Assembly: GCA_963662965.1 (NCBI GenBank)
Contig: OY759970.1
Coordinates: forward strand, 1,736,001 to 1,800,000
DNA from: DTWD01 sp963662965
Lineage (GTDB): Bacteria; Acidobacteriota; Vicinamibacteria; Vicinamibacterales; UBA8438
Direction of reading: 5' to 3'
DNA length: 64,000 nt
This document shows, piece by piece, positions 1-9,039 of this stretch. Each line of letters opens with the position of its first letter. The first letter of the stretch is position 1. A program made the position numbers and the translations under genes. A model generated the notes under the pieces. It did no database searches, was not told the origin of the DNA, and saw only the letters and a program-made list of their open reading frames with translations.

Positions 1-1
1 G

Positions 2-745
2 CGCCGGGTCGACCAGCAGCTGGCGCGCGCCAACGTCGGCTACCGATGGTGGCCCGAGCACTGGATCATCAATTGGGGGCCGCGGGTCAACTATTCCTTG
101 AACTACAACCACGCCGGGATCCGCGAGGATGAAATGGTCGGCGGCGGGATGAACTTCAACTTTGCCAAGAACCTCGGTTTGGGATTAAGGGCCAACCGGG
201 CGCTTGAGCGGTTCGGCGGGATTGACTTCCGCAAGACCACCTACAATCTCTTCGCCAATACCAATACGAGTCGGTTGTTCTCGGTTGGCGGTGGGTTTAC
301 GTGGGGCGACGAGATCTTCTATGACGCCGACAACCCGTATCTCGGCCGGGCGGCGAGCGCGCGGCTCTTCGCCAACGTCCGGCCGATGTCGAGATTTACG
401 TCGCAGATCAACGTCAACACGAGTCGATTCAACGACGTCCGCGCCGGCGACGTCGAGGTGTTCGACGTCAAAATCTTCCGTGCGCTCAGCACGTTTACCT
501 TCACCGAACGGCTGCTGCTGCGGAACATCTCGGAGTACAACTCGTTCAGCAAAACATTCGGACAAAACTGGCTGGTGACCTACCGCATTAACGCGCTGAC
601 GGTCTTTTACATAGGCTACGATGACCACTATCAGCAGGCCGATCTGATCCCCGACCTCATGGATGACGAGTTCTTCCCCCCGACCGCGTTCCGTCGGACG
701 AACCGCGCGTTTTTTACGAAATTGCAGTACTTGTTTCGGTACTAG
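2..745 (+). CDS. DUF5916-type outer-membrane barrel protein, C-terminal part
   Basis: The reading frame is open from the window edge, so the N-terminus lies outside. The visible 247 residues are rich in alternating aromatic and polar residues, as in a transmembrane beta-barrel, and finish with an aromatic end (FFTKLQYLFRY) suited to outer-membrane assembly. This matches the C-terminal barrel of DUF5916 proteins, which usually carry an N-terminal CBM9-like carbohydrate-binding domain and are common in Acidobacteriota and Bacteroidota. The family role is not established; surface binding or uptake of glycans is a guess. An internal TTG at 98 is not needed as a start because the upstream codons continue the same pattern. 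Confidence 0.75.
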   Translation, partial: RRVDQQLARANVGYRWWPEHWIINWGPRVNYSLNYNHAGIREDEMVGGGMNFNFAKNLGLGLRANRALERFGGIDFRKTTYNLFANTNTSRLFSVGGGFTWGDEIFYDADNPYLGRAASARLFANVRPMSRFTSQINVNTSRFNDVRAGDVEVFDVKIFRALSTFTFTERLLLRNISEYNSFSKTFGQNWLVTYRINALTVFYIGYDDHYQQADLIPDLMDDEFFPPTAFRRTNRAFFTKLQYLFRY

Positions 746-775
746 CGTCGAGGATCAGGGATTGGGAATCAGGGC

Positions 776-1204
776 ATGAGTGAGGAGTTCGACACGCTCG
801 AGAAGCCGAAGCCGGAATGGCGGGAGCTGTTGCCGGAATACTCGTACGCCGTCCTGTTCGAAGAGGCGACCGAGCGGGCCGGCACGAGCGAGCTGGACCG
901 TGAGAAGCGAGACGGGACGTTCGTCTGTGCGGCGTGTCACCTGCCGTTGTTCGAGTCGTCGACCAAATTCAACAGCGGCACGGGGTGGCCGAGCTTCTTC
1001 GACGCGATCCCTGGGCGGCTCGCGACGAGGACCGATTTCAAGCTCATCCTGCCGCGCACGGAGTACCACTGCGCCCGCTGTGGCGGCCATCAGGGCCACG
1101 TCTTCAAGGACGGTCCGGCGCCGACCGGCCAGCGCTACTGCAACAATGGCGTCGCGCTGCGCTTCGTGCCGACCGGCGAAGATCCGCCGCCGTTAGTAAC
1201 CTGA
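776..1204 (+). CDS. msrB: Peptide methionine-R-sulfoxide reductase MsrB
   Basis: 142 residues, the normal length for a single-domain MsrB. It reduces methionine-R-sulfoxide in proteins with thioredoxin as the usual electron donor. Two CxxC zinc-binding pairs are visible (CAACH near residue 45 and CARCG near 97), as is the substrate motif GTGWPSFFDA and the catalytic RYCNNGVALRF, where Cys replaces Sec of animal enzymes. No signal peptide is seen, so it should be cytoplasmic. It starts 30 bases after the barrel gene; co-transcription is possible. A repeat follows the stop. Confidence 0.95.
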   Translation: MSEEFDTLEKPKPEWRELLPEYSYAVLFEEATERAGTSELDREKRDGTFVCAACHLPLFESSTKFNSGTGWPSFFDAIPGRLATRTDFKLILPRTEYHCARCGGHQGHVFKDGPAPTGQRYCNNGVALRFVPTGEDPPPLVT

Positions 1205-1208
1205 CTTA

Positions 1209-1360
1209 GACGAGGACGATATTCCCCCAAGCTGGTACGGTACGCGCGAGCGAACGGAGTGGGGCTTTCGGGGTTCCCGCGAGAGAGCGAGCGAGGGGGT
1301 CTGGGGGAAGCGCCCGAGACTCGGCACTGTTGTCGAGGGCGATATTCCCCCAGTCTGAAC
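1209..1360. repeat. Intergenic repeat, variant B
   Basis: GC-rich non-coding block between msrB and the propeller gene. The string cgatattcccccag/a occurs near both ends (about 1219 and 1341). The middle, with gcgagcgagggggtctgggg, reappears reverse-complemented at 41690-41760, and the central aacggagtggggc... block resembles the loop of the more common palindromic family listed elsewhere. Confidence 0.55.
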
Positions 1361-1372
1361 TAAGATGCCGGC

Positions 1373-2614
1373 ATGCCGAAGCTCGTGGTCCTCGGTCTCA
1401 TCCTCGCCTTCACGTTGTTGCAGCCGGTTCGTGCCCAGGAGTGGTCCAGCTGGCGCGGGTCGGACCGCGATGGTCGCGTGGCGCCGCAGACGGCCTTGCT
1501 GGAGTGGCCCGAGAGCTTCGCGACCGCGTGGCGGGCCGATGTCGGCGAGGGATACTCGTCGCCGGTTATCGGAGACGGCCACATCTTCACGCACGGTCGC
1601 ACCGGCGTCCGCGAGGTGGTCACAGCCCACGACCTGACGACCGGGGCGCTCGTCTGGCAGCGGGACTACGCCGCCGCGTTCACGTCCAACAGCCTCGCAC
1701 CCCCGGAGTTGCAGGGCCCCTTCGCGACGCCGGTGGTGGCCGACGACCGTGTGATCACGCTCGGCGTGACGGGCGTGCTGTCGAGCTGGGATGCCGCCTC
1801 TGGCGACCTGCAATGGCGCAACAGCTATGCGTCATTCATCAGCACCACGGATCTCTTTTGCGGCACCGCGGCATCGCCGCTGGTGGTCGACGACCGGCTG
1901 TTCGTGCAGGTAGGAAGCGATACGAACGGCGGTCGGGTGCTTGCGCTCGACCTCGCTTCCGGCGATGAGGTGTGGGTTTGGGACGGTGTCGGTCCCGGCT
2001 ACGCTTCTCCGATCCTCATCGACCTCGACGGCACACGTCAGCTCGTTACCCTGACCCAACGCTCCGTGATCGGTCTCGACGCGGCGACCGGCGCGTTGCT
2101 GTGGAGCAGCCCGTTCGAGGACGAATGGCACGAGAACATCGCCACCCCGGTCTGGACCGGCGAGCTGTTGGTCGTCTCGGGACCGCGTCAGGGGACGCAT
2201 GCGTTGCGAATTCGGCGAGAGGGCGTCGGCTGGCGAGCGGACAAGGCGTGGACGAACGCAGACGCGACGATGTACATGAGCTCGCCGGTGCTCGTCGGGG
2301 GCACGATCTTCGGGCACTCGACGAAGCGCAGGGGCCAGTTCATCGTCCTCGATGCTGGCAGCGGCGCCGTACGTTGGACCAGCGAAGGCCGAGAAGGCGA
2401 CCACGCATCGATTCTGGCCACTGGCGATCGCGTGGTGCTGCTGACGAGTGATGCCGAGCTGGTCATCTTTGCCGTCGACGCCACGGCCGACACTTATTCC
2501 GTCGCGCATCACTACGACGTCGCCGACGGCGCCACCTGGGCGATGCCGGTCCTGCTCGCCGACGGCCTCCTCGTTCGGGACGCGACGAGCCTGACGCGTC
2601 TCGTTCCTGAATGA
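1373..2614 (+). CDS. Secreted PQQ-like beta-propeller protein
   Basis: 413 residues with an N-terminal signal peptide (hydrophobic stretch ending LQPVRAQEW). After it comes WSSWRGSDRDG and repeated motifs of the form alaLDlasGdevWvW, ViGLDAATGALLWS and iVLDAGSGAVRWT, which are the blades of a PQQ_2-type eight-bladed propeller. There is no clear PQQ dehydrogenase active-site signature, so enzyme activity is doubtful; many such proteins are structural or binding proteins in the periplasm. Its stop overlaps the start of the next gene (ATGA at 2611), so the two are probably translated together. Confidence 0.85.
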   Translation: MPKLVVLGLILAFTLLQPVRAQEWSSWRGSDRDGRVAPQTALLEWPESFATAWRADVGEGYSSPVIGDGHIFTHGRTGVREVVTAHDLTTGALVWQRDYAAAFTSNSLAPPELQGPFATPVVADDRVITLGVTGVLSSWDAASGDLQWRNSYASFISTTDLFCGTAASPLVVDDRLFVQVGSDTNGGRVLALDLASGDEVWVWDGVGPGYASPILIDLDGTRQLVTLTQRSVIGLDAATGALLWSSPFEDEWHENIATPVWTGELLVVSGPRQGTHALRIRREGVGWRADKAWTNADATMYMSSPVLVGGTIFGHSTKRRGQFIVLDAGSGAVRWTSEGREGDHASILATGDRVVLLTSDAELVIFAVDATADTYSVAHHYDVADGATWAMPVLLADGLLVRDATSLTRLVPE

Positions 2615-3168
2615 CACGCGTCCGTCGCGTCGCCCTCGCGCTCTGGATCGTGGCGACGGTCGGCCTGAGCATCCTCTATGTCGTCCGGCCTGAGCTAATC
2701 AACCCCGCGAACCTGGTGGCAGTGCTGCGCCGGGCCGGTCCGCTCGTGCTGGTCGGATATGTCGCGCTCAGCGTGATGCGACCGGTGACCCTCGTCCCGA
2801 GCACGGTGCTGATCATCGTCGGGACGCTTCTCTTTCCCGACCGTTACTTCATGGTCTTTATGGTCTCGATGGGCGGCGTCGTCGTGTCGGCGGCGCTCAT
2901 CTACTACTTCTTCGACTACCTCGGGCTCGCCGAGGTCTTCGAACGGCGACACTCCAAGCAGATTCGCTGGCTCGAGGCGAACCTGCGGCAGCGAGGTTTC
3001 TGGATCGTCGTCGGTTGGTCGGTTTTTCCGTTCGTCCCGACCGACGCCATCTGTTACCTGGCCGGCATGCTCAAGATGCCGATCGCCAGGTTCCTGCTCG
3101 GCGTCACGCTCGGCGAATTCCCGATCGTCGCGTTCTATGTCGCCGGCGGAACGTGGGTGTTCGGGTGA
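2611..3168 (+). CDS. TVP38/TMEM64 family membrane protein
   Basis: 185 residues with about five hydrophobic segments. The centre has the VTT/SNARE-associated domain pattern, including the RPVTLVPSTVLIIVGTLLF segment (residues 50-70) and the C-terminal FPFVPTDAICYLAGMLKMP segment. Family members are inner-membrane proteins related to DedA and are linked to lipid scrambling or transport, but the substrate here is unknown. It shares a four-base overlap with the propeller gene before it. Confidence 0.85.
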   Translation: MTRVRRVALALWIVATVGLSILYVVRPELINPANLVAVLRRAGPLVLVGYVALSVMRPVTLVPSTVLIIVGTLLFPDRYFMVFMVSMGGVVVSAALIYYFFDYLGLAEVFERRHSKQIRWLEANLRQRGFWIVVGWSVFPFVPTDAICYLAGMLKMPIARFLLGVTLGEFPIVAFYVAGGTWVFG

Positions 3169-3183
3169 GAGGGGCTCCTGAAA

Positions 3184-4004
3184 TTAGGGCCGCATCGGGG
3201 TCCGCGCCGGCGGGTCGCTGTCCGGGTCGCAGTACCTGCCGGTCGACGTCACGGAGCGAATCCACACCGTCGACCACTCCCGGACGACATACTCGCTGGC
3301 GCCGACCTTCGTGTCGGGATTTCCCCAGTCATAGGTGTAGCCGAGCCGGGTCCACGGCAGCGCACGTGGCTCGAGTAACCCTGAAAGTTATTGCTGAACC
3401 ATCGCGAATGGGCGACGGCGTCCGCGTCCGGCGTTTCGCCGTCCGGGATCTGAGGTAGTCCCAGACGACACTCACCGTTGGTGACCTCATCATCGGGACA
3501 CGGGCGAAAAACGTCATCGAGGCCTGTCCAGAGCTCCACCACGCGGTCATAGGCGCCTGCCGGTGCGCGTTCCCGAGGTGCTGTCGCAGGCGCTCGTCCA
3601 GGTTGTCCCCCCTCATCCCGAACGCGCGACACCGATCCCACATCTGCGGCACCGGGGTTACCCAGCACGTCGCGCGTGAGGTTGATGGTTTGGGATTCCC
3701 GCTCGGTGTAGCCGTCGTAGTCGGTCCAGGTCGCCACGAGCACGCGGTCGGGGGTGACCCCGGCGTCCCAGACGATGCCTGGCGTGTCCGACGTGAGCGG
3801 CATCAGCCCCCCGACGACGTCGCGCAGGCTCGGGTCCATGACGTCGTCGAGCGCGGCGCGGAAACGTGCGGTGTGCCCCGTTTCGCGAGTCGCGAACGCG
3901 AGAAAGGCGAGCGCCAAGGCGATGACGGCGATGAGCAGCGCTCCCGGACCAGGACTCGCGAGGACCGACTGCGCGCGCGGCTCCCCCGGTGTTCGCTGCT
4001 GCAC
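3184..4004 (-). pseudogene. Membrane-anchored conserved hypothetical, frameshifted
   Basis: Begins with one transmembrane segment (residues about 22-40, ALLIAVIALALAFLAFATR) followed by a soluble domain. The likely protein needs three reading frames. It leaves its first frame near 3645, runs through WDRCRAFGMRGDNLDERLRQ in a second, returns near 3560 for YDRVVELWTGLDDVFRPCPD, and ends in a third frame with LGYTYDWGNPD and a stop at 3184-3186. The first two shifts compensate each other; the last one moves the ending. The continuous pieces read like one conserved secreted family, function unknown. Either a decayed gene or indels in the assembly. Confidence 0.55.
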
Positions 4005-4021
4005 GGCCTGGCTATCCCCGG

Positions 4022-5419
4022 CTACGCGTCTTTGATCGCCGCGATCAGGTCGAGAACGGCCTGCTTCCCGTCGCCAAAGAACATCAGCGTGTTGTCGGCC
4101 GCGAACAACGGATTGGGGATACCGGCGAAGCCGGGGGAGAGACTGCGTTTGATGACGACCACCGTCCGAGACTGGTCGACGTTGAGGATCGGCATCCCGG
4201 CGATCGGGCTCGACGGGTCGTTGCGGGCGGCCGGGTTGACGATGTCGTTGGCGCCAATGACGATGCTGACGTCGGTCTGTTCGAACGATGGGTTGATCGC
4301 GTCCATCTCCTTCAGCTTGTCGTAATCGACGTTGGCCTCGGCCATCAGGACGTTCATATGTCCCGGCATCCGGCCGGCGACCGGATGGATTGCATACTCG
4401 ACCTCGATCCCGTCCGACTCGAGCAGGTTAGCCAGGTCGCGCACTTGATGCTGCGCCTGCGACACGGCGAGGCCGTAGCCCGGCACGATGACCACACGCC
4501 GAACGCCGTCGAACAGCATCGCGACCTCTTCTGCCGAGGTGATCTTGACCCGACCGGCATAGATCTCATCGGCGTCAGCCACTTTGCCGCCGCCCTCGGC
4601 GATCGCCCCGACCAGCACGTTCACCAGCGACCGGTTCATCGCCTTGCACATGACGATCGTCAGGATGATGCCGGAGGCGCCCACCAACGACCCGGTGATG
4701 ATCAGGATGTTGTTACTCAGGACGAAGCCGGTCGATGCGGCGGCGAGTCCTGAATAGGAGTTGAGGAGCGCGATCGCGACGGGCATGTCGGCGCCACCGA
4801 TCGGAATCGTCAAGAGCACGCCGAGGAGCGACGCGACGACCACCACGCCGACGTAGAACTGGATCGTGCCGGGATCGCTCACGACCATCACGCCGAGGCC
4901 GAGCGCGGTCAGCGCCAGCAGACCGTTCAGGATCTGCTGCCCCGGGAAGACGACCGGTCGGTCCGGAAGAATCAGGCCACGCAGCTTGTCGAACGCCACG
5001 AGGCTGCCCCAGAAGGTGATGGAGCCAATGATGCCCGAGGCGACGGTGGCGACCGCGGTCTGGGTCGACGGGTTCGCGTCGCCGACGAGGACGGCGCCCG
5101 CGACCAGCGCCGACGCCCCGCCGCCGAAGGCGTTGAGCAGCGCCACCATTTCGGGCATCGCCGTCAGCTCGATCCTGAGCGCGAGCGTGGCGCCGATCGT
5201 CGCGCCGAGGACGACACCGCCCAGGATCCAGCCGAAGGCTTCGGCCCCGGCCCCGAAGATCTGCTGGTCGAGCAGCGTGGCCATGATGGCGAGCAGCATG
5301 CCGGTGGCGCCGAGCATGTTGCCGCGCACCGCGGTGCGCGGATGCGTCAGCCCGCGGATGCCGAAGATGAACAGCACCGACGCGACGAGATACGTGAGAT
5401 CAATCAGGACGCTGCTCAC
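4022..5419 (-). CDS. pntB: NAD(P) transhydrogenase subunit beta
   Basis: 465 residues, normal for PntB. Together with the alpha subunits it couples proton entry to hydride transfer from NADH to NADP+. The first 280 residues hold eight or nine membrane segments (domain II). The last 180 form the NADP-binding domain III, with VIVPGYGLAVSQAQHQV and the later GANDIVNPAAR motif. It starts with GTG and overlaps the stop of pntAB by four bases (GTGA), as expected for a tightly coupled operon. No damage is seen. Confidence 0.97.
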   Translation of the reverse strand: MSSVLIDLTYLVASVLFIFGIRGLTHPRTAVRGNMLGATGMLLAIMATLLDQQIFGAGAEAFGWILGGVVLGATIGATLALRIELTAMPEMVALLNAFGGGASALVAGAVLVGDANPSTQTAVATVASGIIGSITFWGSLVAFDKLRGLILPDRPVVFPGQQILNGLLALTALGLGVMVVSDPGTIQFYVGVVVVASLLGVLLTIPIGGADMPVAIALLNSYSGLAAASTGFVLSNNILIITGSLVGASGIILTIVMCKAMNRSLVNVLVGAIAEGGGKVADADEIYAGRVKITSAEEVAMLFDGVRRVVIVPGYGLAVSQAQHQVRDLANLLESDGIEVEYAIHPVAGRMPGHMNVLMAEANVDYDKLKEMDAINPSFEQTDVSIVIGANDIVNPAARNDPSSPIAGMPILNVDQSRTVVVIKRSLSPGFAGIPNPLFAADNTLMFFGDGKQAVLDLIAAIKDA

Positions 5420-5697
5420 GAGTCCTTCTTCTTGAACATGTCGAGCATCCGGTGCGTGACGAGGAAGCCGCCGACGACGTTGATGGTCGCGATGACGAGC
5501 GCCAGAAAGCCGAGGACCATCGTTACCTGGTTCGATGAGGCAACCGAGAGCATCGCGCCGATGATCGTGATGCCGGAGATCGCGTTGCTCCCCGACATCA
5601 GCGGCGTGTGGAGGAGCGGCGGCACTTTGGTAATGATCTCGAAGCCGACAAAGATGGCCAGCATGAAGATGGTCAGCAGAGGGATGAAGGCTTCCAC
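5416..5697 (-). CDS. pntAB: NAD(P) transhydrogenase subunit alpha part 2
   Basis: 93 residues with three membrane segments. This is the membrane part (domain II) of the alpha subunit in bacteria that split alpha into two genes. The stretch PPLLHTPLMSGSNAISGI is characteristic. It starts with GTG overlapping the pntAA stop by one base (TAGTG) and overlaps pntB at the other end, so the three are co-translated. Confidence 0.96.
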   Translation of the reverse strand: MEAFIPLLTIFMLAIFVGFEIITKVPPLLHTPLMSGSNAISGITIIGAMLSVASSNQVTMVLGFLALVIATINVVGGFLVTHRMLDMFKKKDS

Positions 5698-6842
5698 TAC
5701 AGCAGCTCCTTGACCCTCGGGTGGACCACCTCGCCGTCGTTCGACACCAGCGTGCCCGCGGTGATTTCGTCGTCGAGGTCGAGTGTCAACGCGCCGTCCG
5801 AGACCAGGTGCAGGAGCAGCGTCGAGATGTTCTTCGCGTACATTTGCGAGGCGTGATACGGCACCGTCGCCGGGAGATTCGACGGACCGAGAATCGTGAC
5901 ACCGTTCGCATCGACTATCTCGTCGGCTCTGGTCAGCTCGCAGTTGCCGCCCCGCTCGGCGGCGAGGTCGACGACGACCGCCCCCGGCGCCATCTGCGAC
6001 ACCATCTCGGCCGTCACCAAGATCGGCGCGGTCTTGCCGGGGATGAGCGCCGTGGTGATGACGACGTCGCTGGCGGCGACGACCCGCGCCATCATCTCGC
6101 GCTGCCGCTGAAGGAACGACTCATCCTGCGCCACCGCATACCCGCCGGCGTCTTCCGACTCGCTCGTGTCGAGCGGAAGCTCGACGAAGTTCGCGCCGAG
6201 GCTCTCGACCTGCTCTTTGACCGCGGGCCTGACGTCGTACGCCTCGACGCGGGCGCCGAGCCGACGTGCCGACGCGATCGCCTGCAGACCGGCGACCCCT
6301 GCCCCGACGACAAACACGCGGGCCGGGGTGATGGTCCCGGCGGCGGTCATCATCATCGGAAACATCCGCGGCAGCGTCTCGGCGGCGAGCAGCACCGCTT
6401 TGTACCCGGCGATCGTCGCCATCGACGACAGCGCGTCCATACTCTGCGCGCGGGTGATGCGTGGGATCAGCTCCATCGAGAACGAGCGCACGCCTCGCTG
6501 CGCCACCATCAGCGCGACCGCTGGCTCTCCGAGTGGCTCCGAGAAGCCGATGATGGTCTGTCCCGACCGGAGAGAAGCGAGATCGCTACGGCCCGCGTCT
6601 CCGGCGGCGCCCGGACTGCGCACCTGGAGGACGATCTCGGTGTCCGCGAACAGCTGCGCCCGGGCGCCGGCGATCCGCGCACCTTTTTCGACGTACGCGC
6701 TGTCGGGAAACCCGGCCGACGCGCCGGCCGACTCTTCGACCAGCACCTCGAGCGAGGCCTTGGTCAACGACGGCAGGACGGCGGGGACCAGCGCGACGCG
6801 ACGTTCGCCCGGATACGATTCCTTCGGAACGCCGATGATCAT
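5697..6842 (-). CDS. pntAA: NAD(P) transhydrogenase subunit alpha part 1
   Basis: 381 residues, the soluble NAD(H)-binding domain I. It has the alanine dehydrogenase/PNT fold: MIIGVPKESYPGERRVALVP at the start, the glycine-rich VVGAGVAGLQAIASARRLGA near residue 170, and a later GKTAPILV motif. The start codon overlaps the stop of the upstream PQQ dehydrogenase gene (ATGA at 6839-6842), which ties the transhydrogenase to that gene in one minus-strand transcription unit. Confidence 0.96.
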   Translation of the reverse strand: MIIGVPKESYPGERRVALVPAVLPSLTKASLEVLVEESAGASAGFPDSAYVEKGARIAGARAQLFADTEIVLQVRSPGAAGDAGRSDLASLRSGQTIIGFSEPLGEPAVALMVAQRGVRSFSMELIPRITRAQSMDALSSMATIAGYKAVLLAAETLPRMFPMMMTAAGTITPARVFVVGAGVAGLQAIASARRLGARVEAYDVRPAVKEQVESLGANFVELPLDTSESEDAGGYAVAQDESFLQRQREMMARVVAASDVVITTALIPGKTAPILVTAEMVSQMAPGAVVVDLAAERGGNCELTRADEIVDANGVTILGPSNLPATVPYHASQMYAKNISTLLLHLVSDGALTLDLDDEITAGTLVSNDGEVVHPRVKELL

Positions 6843-8815
6843 GGCAGGCGGAACGCTATCAGCTCGCCTCCATACCCGCCGCCGCTGACGGCGACCACGA
6901 TGTGCTGCTGGCCGTCAATCGTGTAGGTCATCGGGGAGCCGGTCTGCTGCGTCGGCATGTAGACGGCGCCCAGATCCTGACCGGTCATCTTGTCGTACGC
7001 GCGCAGCATCGCGCCCGACACCCCTTCGTCGTTCGTAAAGGCGCCGCCGTCACCGGCGATGACGAGCGTCTTCGTGATCAGCGTGCCGACCCGGCCGGGT
7101 CGGCCGGTCCGTGGGATATCGACCCCTTCCAGCAGCCGGTGGTTGCGGACATTGTCGGCGGTCTCCCCGTGCGGTACCTGCCACAGGATCTCGCCTTTGT
7201 TGAGGTCGATGGCGCTGATGCGGCCCCATGGCGGCTTGATGATCGGAATCCCCTCGACGTTCAAGGCCTCCTGCCGCGCGCTCACTCCTTCGGGGCGGCC
7301 ACGGATGAAGTTCATGTCCGAGCGCTCGGGGTCGTTCACGAGCCCGAGGTTGGTCACTTCGGTCTTGGAGAACTGATAGAAGATGCCGGTCTCCGGATCG
7401 AACGATCCGCCCGGCCAGTTCACGCCGCCGGTCGACGCCGGCACCTGCAGCGTGCCGTAGGTGCCATCCGTGGTGCCGACGGACGGTGGCATGAAGATCG
7501 ACCGTCCGTAACGGAATTTGTTGAGCACCTCGAGCGCCAGATCCCGGAGCTCCGGCGTAAAGTCGACCAGATCCTCCGGCATGATTCCCTGCTGGTCAAA
7601 CGCGGGCGGCTTGGTCGGATGTGGCTGGGTCGGCGAGAGCACCTCCCCCGGAATGTCCGAGGGTGGCACCGACACTTCCTCGATAGGCCAGACCGGCTCC
7701 CCCGTTTCTCGGTCGAAGACGTAGAGCCACGATTGCTTCGTCGGCAGCGCGACCGCTTTTATCGCGCGACCGTCGACCGTGATGTCGACGAGGACCGGCG
7801 CCGCCGGCAGGTCCCAATCCCACACATCATGGTGGGTCGTCTGATAGTGCCACTTCCGCTCGCCGGTCTCGAGATCGAGGGCGACCAGGCTGTCAGAAAA
7901 CAGGTTGTCGCCGAGCCGATGCCCGCCGTAGTAGTCGTTGGTCGGCATCTCGACCGGCAGATACGCCATGCCGAGCTCCGGGTCGATCGTCATCTGACCC
8001 CAGACGCCGGTGTTACCGGTGTAGCGCCATGAGTCGCCTTCCCAGGTGTCGTTCCCGTATTCGTCGCCCTGCGGGATCGTGTGAAAAATCCACTTTCGCG
8101 CGCCGGTCGTGCCGTCGTAGCCGCGGATGTAGCCCTTGGTGTTGCGCATCGACTTCGGCGAGCCGCCCGGCAGGTGCGCGGCACCGATGACGATCGTGTT
8201 GCCGACCGCGACCGGCGCCGAATGCAGTCCGATCTCACCGGTGACCAGATCGATGTCCTGGTCAAGCTCCGTCTTCAGGTCGACGATCCCGTTGGTGCCG
8301 AAGTCGGACAGCCGCGCGCCGGTGACGGCGTTCAAGCCAATCAGGTGATAGCCGGGGGTGACATAGAAGATCTTGCCGTCGCCGCCATCGTCGAGGTAGG
8401 TCAGTCCGCGGCCGGAGAGACGGCGCGGCGCCCCCGCGCCCCGCTCACCCTCGTCGTAGCGGTGGAACCAGAGAATCTCGCCGCTCGCGGCGTCGAGTGC
8501 GACCGCCGCGCGCCGGGTGCCGGCCGTGGTGTACAGGACGCCGTTGACCATCAGCGGGGTCGACTGCAGCCGGAACTCCGGCGTCGGGCCGAAATTGTCG
8601 GTCCGAAACGTCCAGGCGACCTCGAGTTCGTTGAAGTTGTCGCCGTTGATCTGGTCGAGCGGCGAGTAGCGGGTATGGGCGAGGTCGCCGCCGTACGATG
8701 GCCACTCGCCGTTCTGGGTGCCTTCCTCCTGGGCCGCGAGGGGAGCACTCACGCAGATCAGGCCCAGGCCGACCAGGGCCGCGATCGAGCCGTTTCGGGT
8801 ACCGATGAGTCGCAT
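6839..8815 (-). CDS. PQQ-dependent (glucose-type) quinoprotein dehydrogenase
   Basis: About 658 residues from the chosen ATG at 8815, which has GGAGG just upstream; a longer frame to 8941 runs into an intergenic repeat and is unlikely. A signal peptide ends at APLAAQEEG. The mature protein is an eight-bladed quinoprotein: WPSYGGDLAHTRYSPLDQI, repeated AVALDAASGEILWFH-type blades, the WDWDLPAAPVLVDI blade, and a C-terminal MTYTIDGQQHIVVAVSGG motif. These enzymes oxidise sugars or alcohols in the periplasm and pass electrons to quinone or cytochrome c. Coupling to pnt suggests a joint redox role, though that is inference. Confidence 0.9.
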   Translation of the reverse strand: MRLIGTRNGSIAALVGLGLICVSAPLAAQEEGTQNGEWPSYGGDLAHTRYSPLDQINGDNFNELEVAWTFRTDNFGPTPEFRLQSTPLMVNGVLYTTAGTRRAAVALDAASGEILWFHRYDEGERGAGAPRRLSGRGLTYLDDGGDGKIFYVTPGYHLIGLNAVTGARLSDFGTNGIVDLKTELDQDIDLVTGEIGLHSAPVAVGNTIVIGAAHLPGGSPKSMRNTKGYIRGYDGTTGARKWIFHTIPQGDEYGNDTWEGDSWRYTGNTGVWGQMTIDPELGMAYLPVEMPTNDYYGGHRLGDNLFSDSLVALDLETGERKWHYQTTHHDVWDWDLPAAPVLVDITVDGRAIKAVALPTKQSWLYVFDRETGEPVWPIEEVSVPPSDIPGEVLSPTQPHPTKPPAFDQQGIMPEDLVDFTPELRDLALEVLNKFRYGRSIFMPPSVGTTDGTYGTLQVPASTGGVNWPGGSFDPETGIFYQFSKTEVTNLGLVNDPERSDMNFIRGRPEGVSARQEALNVEGIPIIKPPWGRISAIDLNKGEILWQVPHGETADNVRNHRLLEGVDIPRTGRPGRVGTLITKTLVIAGDGGAFTNDEGVSGAMLRAYDKMTGQDLGAVYMPTQQTGSPMTYTIDGQQHIVVAVSGGGYGGELIAFRLP

Positions 8816-8887
8816 TCGGGGTCCTCCGTGATGCCGTATAACAGGGAAGCATACCGTGCGTCCGCCAGCGTCGGCCAGGGTGTCTCT

Positions 8888-8990
8888 CAGTCGGGGCCTG
8901 CAGCCCCGAATCCCGCCGCCGGCACTCGTGGGGACCCCCACGCCCCACTCCGTGCCGGCGAGGCGCGCCGTGCGCGCCCCCCGTCTAGTG
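8888..8990. repeat. Intergenic nested palindrome, family A copy 1
   Basis: Contains ggggcctgcagcccc, a main stem gccggcac (8918-8925) pairing with gtgccggc (8952-8959), and a ggcgcgcc...gcgcgcc end. It lies between the divergent PQQ dehydrogenase and esterase genes, so it may sit in the promoter region of both. Confidence 0.75.
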
Positions 8991-9039
8991 TTGAGGTAGC
9001 ATGGGCGACTCTTGGCCGCGCGCTCCGGGGAGGAACATC

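Noticed and set aside
8816..8941. N-terminal extension of the PQQ dehydrogenase frame to 8941
   Set aside because: It runs into an intergenic palindrome, has no ribosome site, and hides a normal signal peptide that begins at the ATG 8815 with GGAGG upstream.
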